From NCBI RefSeq assembly GCF_020166435.1, contig NZ_JAINZP010000021.1, positions 17,342 to 81,341 on the forward strand: a DNA stretch of 64,000 nt, given 5' to 3'. Positions 59,472 to 64,000 of the stretch are shown piece by piece; position 1 is the stretch's first letter, and each line of letters starts with the position of its first letter. The notes beneath the pieces were generated by a model that was not told the origin of the DNA, ran no database searches, and saw only the letters and a list, made by a program, of their open reading frames with translations. Origin of the DNA: Pectobacterium versatile. GTDB lineage: Bacteria > Pseudomonadota > Gammaproteobacteria > Enterobacterales > Enterobacteriaceae. A program made the translations under genes and the position numbers.

Positions 59472-60125
59472 CTACTGAAGCGCCTGCTGCTTACCCAGTG
59501 AACGTAATTGATCGGATTCCAGCACGGTAACTCGCGCTTTGGGCTCGGGTGAGAACGCCTGATTCAGCAACGCCTGCGCGACCGTTTTCCCCTCAATGGC
59601 TCGCCACTTTGCTGGGAACAGGCGGAACAGCGGGGCGGCCAGACTTTCTAGCGGACGGCTGTCCTCTCTTTCTCCTAGCAGCATCGACGGCTGCGCTAAT
59701 GTCAGATGCTGCCAGCCTTGCTGACGCAGCGATTTTTCCGCTTCTCCCTTCACTCGCGAATAGAAGAAAGGCGACGTCGCATTCGCACTCAGAGAACTGA
59801 CGACCAGCAGGTGCGTCGCGCCCAGCGCCAGCGCCACTTTTGATCCTTCCACCACCAGCGTGTAATCCACATAGCGGAACGCCTGCTTACTGCCTGCCGT
59901 CTTGAGCGTCGATCCCAGACAGCAAAAGGCGATGTCGACAGGATCGGTCAATTGCGCCAGCGCGGTAGACAGATCGGGATCGTGCGGATTGACCACTTTC
60001 TCCGACGGTGCCAGCGGCTTACGGGTCGGCGCATAGATCGTCTCAACCCGATTATTGGCTTTCAACAGCTGTAACAACTCGTGCCCCACTAACCCCGTTG
60101 CACCTAATAACAGTACTCGGCTCAT
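59472..60125 (-). CDS. NAD(P)H-binding oxidoreductase (YraR/HTATIP2-like)
   Basis: 217 residues from ATG at 60125, preceded by AAGGGGGA; an upstream in-frame ATG is less suitable. Rossmann fold start VLLLGATGLVGHELLQ (GxxGxxG), then AFCCLGSTLKTAG and SRVKGEAEKSLRQ, as in atypical short-chain dehydrogenases of the YraR type. Substrate unknown. Convergent with nrdG, with only 11 bp between the stops. Confidence 0.88.
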   Translation of the reverse strand: MSRVLLLGATGLVGHELLQLLKANNRVETIYAPTRKPLAPSEKVVNPHDPDLSTALAQLTDPVDIAFCCLGSTLKTAGSKQAFRYVDYTLVVEGSKVALALGATHLLVVSSLSANATSPFFYSRVKGEAEKSLRQQGWQHLTLAQPSMLLGEREDSRPLESLAAPLFRLFPAKWRAIEGKTVAQALLNQAFSPEPKARVTVLESDQLRSLGKQQALQ

Positions 60126-60213
60126 CGGTTTTCCCCCTTGCTCTACGTCTTTCACTATCCCATCTTTTTACGTTTATGTTCTTATCTATGACACCGCTAT
60201 CCCTGAAGCACGA

Positions 60214-60690
<477 letters not shown>

Positions 60691-61137
60691 TCAATCCACT
60701 TTCTGCACGAACGTATCCTGCCCGACCAACCGTTGCCCTTCCGCAGAGTGCGGCAGCATGGTTTGCAGAGGCTGGCCGGTGTGTTTATCCAATAGCAGTG
60801 AGTGAGGTTCCCCCTCCGCAAACAGCTGCTGCTCCCCCCACTGGCGTAGCGCCACGACGAGTGGGAATAGCTGTTCGCCTTTTGGCGTCAGGATATATTC
60901 CTGATAGGCCGAGCTTTCGGAAACGGGCTGAACGGACAAAATGCCTTCCTCAACCAGGGTACGCAGACGATCGGTAAGAATATTTTTAGCAACGCCCAAA
61001 CTGCGTTGAAAATCGCCGAAACGGCGGCGATTGTCGAAGGCATCGCGGATAATCAGCAACGCCCAGCGATCGCCAACCACATCCAGCGCGCGGGCGACGG
61101 GACACGCATCCTCTTTCAGACTTTTGCGCTTCACCAT
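60691..61137 (-). CDS. HxlR-family transcriptional regulator
   Basis: 148 residues: MVKRKSLKEDACPVARALDV with the redox-sensitive type Cys (Cys12), DRWALLIIRDAFDNRRRFGDF and a winged helix (FQRSLGVAKNILTDRLRTL). HxlR proteins often control neighbouring stress or efflux genes in response to reactive carbonyls or quinones. It faces away from an MFS transporter across a 153-bp region with a strong inverted repeat. GGAGAGGA precedes the ATG. Confidence 0.92.
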   Translation of the reverse strand: MVKRKSLKEDACPVARALDVVGDRWALLIIRDAFDNRRRFGDFQRSLGVAKNILTDRLRTLVEEGILSVQPVSESSAYQEYILTPKGEQLFPLVVALRQWGEQQLFAEGEPHSLLLDKHTGQPLQTMLPHSAEGQRLVGQDTFVQKVD

Positions 61138-61219
61138 GAATACTTCCTCTCCTTTTTCCTGTTCATCCTACCTGCCTTACCCACAGGCTAAAAACTGACC
61201 GTGTGTTTTTTGGTTGCAG

Positions 61220-61257
61220 AATAAAACCAGAGTATTTATGCTTCAACTGGTTTTATT
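61220..61257. promoter_or_regulatory. Inverted repeat between hxlR and MFS genes
   Basis: AATAAAACCAG at 61220-61230 and its exact complement CTGGTTTTATT at 61247-61257, spaced by 16 bp. The dyad lies 34 bp upstream of the MFS start. It is the best candidate operator for the HxlR regulator. Confidence 0.6.
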
Positions 61258-61290
61258 TTGAAACCAAACTGAATAGCGAAAGCCAATACG

Positions 61291-62547
61291 ATGAAAACAA
61301 GCCCTATTCATACCACGTCATCCGTCACCGAAGGCGATCTTTACAGCACGCAGACGACATTGCCGCGCGCTCTGATTTTGCTGTTTGCCTGTGCCAGCGC
61401 CCTCAGCGTCGCCAATGTCTATTACGCACAGCCGCTGCTGGATGCATTATCGGTAGATTTTCGCATCAGTATCGCTGCCGTTGGCGGTGTGATGACCGCA
61501 ACACAGCTTGGCTGTGCGCTGGCATTAATTCTGCTGGTGCCGCTAGGCGATATTCTCAATCGGCGCTATTTGATGCTGGCCCAGTTGGGTGCGCTCATCG
61601 TGGCGCTGATCGCCGTTGGGCTATCCACCACGCCTCTGTCTTTATTGATCGGCATGGTGGCCGTGGGCATGCTCGGCACGGCAATGACGCAGGGTCTGAT
61701 TGCTTATGTCGCGACGGCTGCCGCCCCGCAGGAGCGCGGGCGCGTGGTGGGTGCCGCACAGGGCGGCGTGGTGATTGGGCTGTTGCTGGCGCGCGTGCTA
61801 TCCGGCTTCATCGCCGATCTAGCAGGCTGGCGCAGCGTATACTTTTTCTCCGCGCTGCTGATGCTCCTGCTTGCCGTGCTTTTATGGCGCGCACTACCGC
61901 ATCAGCCACCAGCCCGGCAACGCCCGCGCTATTCCGCGTTGCTGATTTCTATGCTGACCCTGTTGCGTAAAGAACGGGTGTTGCAAATACGTGGCGTCAT
62001 CGCTTTACTGATGTTTGCTGCCCTGAGCATTTTCTGGAGCGCGTTAGTTCTGCCGCTGAGTCGCGAACCTTATTTCTTTTCTCATACGGTTATCGGTGCA
62101 TTTGGTCTGGTCGGTATTCTCGGCGCACTGGCGGCCGTGAAAGCAGGTTCGCTAGCCGATAAAGGGCGAGAACAGTGGATCAGCGGCATCGCCCTGTTAC
62201 TGTTGCTGACATCGTGGCTGCCGCTGTGGCTGGCGCCCTATTCTCTCTTCGCGCTGGTGGTCGGCATCATCGTGCTCGATCTGGGCGGACAGGCCATTCA
62301 CGTCACCAACCAAAGCATGATTTTCAAGACGCACCCTGATGCGCACAGCCGTCTGGTTGGCTGTTATATGCTGTTTTATAGCATCGGCAGCGGGCTGGGT
62401 GCGATGGCAACCACCGCGGCGTATGACGCTGCTGGCTGGTCAGGCGTGTGCCTCCTTGGTGCAGCCGTCAGCCTGCTGGCGCTGCTTTTCTGGAAAGTGA
62501 CACTACACGCTTCAGCGCCGTCACCGACCGCTTCCACGCCATCGTGA
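61291..62547 (+). CDS. MFS transporter (drug efflux type)
   Basis: 418 residues with about twelve hydrophobic segments. The 14-TM-less major facilitator pattern starts LILLFACASALSVANVYYAQ; PLGDILNRRYLML is the cytoplasmic loop-2 motif (G-x-x-x-D-R-x-G type) and GRVVGAAQGGVVIGLLLARV the motif C-like region. The substrate cannot be read from sequence. The following PLP gene starts 51 bp downstream, so both may be co-transcribed. The start has a weak ribosome binding site. Confidence 0.92.
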   Translation: MKTSPIHTTSSVTEGDLYSTQTTLPRALILLFACASALSVANVYYAQPLLDALSVDFRISIAAVGGVMTATQLGCALALILLVPLGDILNRRYLMLAQLGALIVALIAVGLSTTPLSLLIGMVAVGMLGTAMTQGLIAYVATAAAPQERGRVVGAAQGGVVIGLLLARVLSGFIADLAGWRSVYFFSALLMLLLAVLLWRALPHQPPARQRPRYSALLISMLTLLRKERVLQIRGVIALLMFAALSIFWSALVLPLSREPYFFSHTVIGAFGLVGILGALAAVKAGSLADKGREQWISGIALLLLLTSWLPLWLAPYSLFALVVGIIVLDLGGQAIHVTNQSMIFKTHPDAHSRLVGCYMLFYSIGSGLGAMATTAAYDAAGWSGVCLLGAAVSLLALLFWKVTLHASAPSPTASTPS

Positions 62548-62598
62548 TAGCGGAACAACGTTTCTTGATAAAAGAACCATATTGATAAGGGAAAAAGC

Positions 62599-63951
62599 AT
62601 GAGCGAACTGACTTTACTGGCTGATGCCGACGAGCGCGGCCGACGTTATCTGGCTGAGGCTGCACAGCGTCGGGTTTTCCCCGATGCAGATGCCATCGCA
62701 GCGCTGGCACGTTTTGATGAAACGCTGCCGCAACAGGGCTTCTCACCCGAAAGCACGCTGGCGCTGCTGGATGACGTCGGTTCACCAGCCACCACCGCTT
62801 CCAATGGCCCGAACTATTTCGGTTTTGTTATCGGTGCCTCATTACCGGTTGCCGCCGCCTCCGAACGATTGATGATCGCCTGGGATCAGTGCGCGTCCAC
62901 CTTTGATAATTCGCCGGTATCCGCCACGCTGGAACGCCTCGCCAGCCGCTGGGTACTCGATGCTCTGAACTTACCCAAAGAAAGCGCCGTGGGGTTCGGC
63001 ACCAGCGCCACCGCCTGTACGCTTTCCTGTCTGGCCGCCGCGCGTCGTGCCCTGCTGGCAAAACAGGGCTGGGATTTTGACAACGATGGACTGAACGGCG
63101 CGCCTGAAATTAAAGTCGTGATTTCGGAACTGACGCACATTACCGTCAAGAAAGCGCTGCGCGTACTCGGCTTTGGGCTACGCCATTTACGTATCGCGCC
63201 CGTGAATGCGTTTGGGCAGATTGATGTATCGCAGCTTCCTCCGCTGGACGATCGTACGATTCTTTGTTTGCAGGCGGGCGAGGTAAACACGGGCGAGTTC
63301 GATGACTTTGCGCAGATCATTCCCATCGCAAAAGCGGCGGGTGCCTGGGTTCACGTTGATGGCGCATTCGGACTGTGGGCCAGAGCCTCATCCCACGCGG
63401 CGCTCACCGACGGTATCGAACTGGCCGACAGTTGGACAACAGACGCGCATAAATGGCTAAACACCCCCTACGACTGTGCGATGGCGATTTGCCGCGATGC
63501 GGACGTGCTGGCCGAGGCGATGAACGCAGATGCGGTTTACTCCAGTGCGGCACGCGATGCGCAGAAGAATCTGACGCTCGAATTTTCCCGTCGTCCGCGC
63601 GGCATTCCGGTATGGGCGGCACTGCGTACGCTGGGACGTGATGGTGTAGCAGAGATGGTCGAACGGCACTGCCGACAGGCGACACTCATCGCCGACGGCC
63701 TGCGCCATGCGGGATTTGAGGTACTGAATCGAATTGTGCTCAATCAGGTTCTGCTGCGGGGGGAAACCGACAGCCAAACGACAGCGATACGAGAGGCGCT
63801 ACAGGCATCGGGCAAAGCATGGTTTGGCGGCACCGTCTGGCAGGGGCGTCCGGCGCTGCGCATCAGCGTGTCATCCTGGCGCACGCAGGACAACAACGTG
63901 CAGGCGTTGATCGCACTGCTGACGGAGATCAAAGCTCAGGCCCCACGCTGA
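62599..63951 (+). CDS. PLP-dependent group II decarboxylase family protein
   Basis: 450 residues. PLP Lys285 is in TTDAHKWLN, the cofactor-binding Asp254 in HVDGAFG, and FGTSATACTLSCLAAARRAL is the phosphate-binding segment. It is related to aromatic-amino-acid and tyrosine decarboxylases and to the aspartate aminotransferase-fold family. The exact substrate is not predictable. AAGGGA lies 6-7 nt before the ATG. It probably acts with the MFS transporter upstream. The DNA beyond (63952-64000) holds no visible gene. Confidence 0.9.
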   Translation: MSELTLLADADERGRRYLAEAAQRRVFPDADAIAALARFDETLPQQGFSPESTLALLDDVGSPATTASNGPNYFGFVIGASLPVAAASERLMIAWDQCASTFDNSPVSATLERLASRWVLDALNLPKESAVGFGTSATACTLSCLAAARRALLAKQGWDFDNDGLNGAPEIKVVISELTHITVKKALRVLGFGLRHLRIAPVNAFGQIDVSQLPPLDDRTILCLQAGEVNTGEFDDFAQIIPIAKAAGAWVHVDGAFGLWARASSHAALTDGIELADSWTTDAHKWLNTPYDCAMAICRDADVLAEAMNADAVYSSAARDAQKNLTLEFSRRPRGIPVWAALRTLGRDGVAEMVERHCRQATLIADGLRHAGFEVLNRIVLNQVLLRGETDSQTTAIREALQASGKAWFGGTVWQGRPALRISVSSWRTQDNNVQALIALLTEIKAQAPR

Positions 63952-64000
63952 ACGAAGCCTAAAACGATGAGCGCGGTATAAAACGGCTATCCCCGCAAGC

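Noticed and set aside
61203..61970. Open frame overlapping the MFS gene in another frame
   Set aside because: It is Arg/Cys-rich and the MFS frame has clear membrane helices and family motifs.

Overview
This window reads as a chromosomal segment of an enterobacterium, most likely a soft-rot Pectobacteriaceae (Pectobacterium-like). The evidence is the backbone gene order lptG-lptF / pepA-holC-valS ... yjgN-yjgM / rraB / argF ... yjgK / pyrL-pyrB-pyrI-ridA / nrdD-nrdG, the ERIC-type intergenic repeats, two chemoreceptor genes and the presence of kptA. The genus is an inference from synteny and style of sequence; no database search was possible.

Positions 1 to about 32,070 are accessory DNA lying against the 3' end of leuX (tRNA-Leu CAA, 32073-32157, minus strand). 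Two P4-type integrase genes (10214-11485 and 30633-31886), each just inside a copy of the leuX 3' end (a degenerate copy at 11694-11729, the real gene at 32073), show that two genomic islands sit in tandem. Island 1 (left of 11.7 kb, running off the window) holds a type I restriction-modification operon (hsdM-hsdS-hsdR) and a graveyard of broken genes: IS3 orfA, an HNH nuclease, a frameshifted membrane protein, and a RhuM/Mrr remnant. Island 2 (11.7-32.07 kb) has a CP4-like left half and a defence right half. The left half holds a ribbon-helix-helix regulator, an AbiEi-like DUF6088 protein, DUF4942, the CbtA/CbeA toxin-antitoxin pair, RadC, four unknown mostly exported or membrane proteins, an unknown 354-residue protein, AlpA and an inovirus Gp2-like protein. 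The right half holds Mrr, a YgjP/SprT-like metalloprotease, HsdR, RhuM, HsdS, HsdM, a half-sized HsdS and a small Cas2-fold-like protein, packed as one minus-strand operon apart from Mrr.

From 32.1 kb on the sequence is core chromosome: LPS export permeases (lptG, lptF), aminopeptidase A (pepA), DNA polymerase III chi (holC), valyl-tRNA synthetase (valS), RNA 2'-phosphotransferase (kptA), two methyl-accepting chemotaxis proteins bracketed by a 56-bp direct repeat, a secreted MetX-like hydrolase, an M48 protease with yjgN, the acetyltransferase yjgM, the RNase E inhibitor rraB and argF behind tandem ARG boxes. These are followed by an IS4-family remnant, two tandem PAS-LuxR regulators, yjgK, the attenuated pyrLBI operon with ridA, and the anaerobic ribonucleotide reductase nrdDG behind NrdR and FNR-like sites. 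The right end holds a YraR-like oxidoreductase, yhbP, an HxlR regulator divergent from an MFS transporter, and a PLP-dependent decarboxylase-family protein.

The arginine and pyrimidine genes (argF, pyrB, pyrI) share carbamoyl phosphate and both carry classical enterobacterial control sites. The most unusual parts are the eight-gene defence block of island 2, the unknown exported cluster and satellite-like module of island 2, and the ERIC element placed inside the argF leader.
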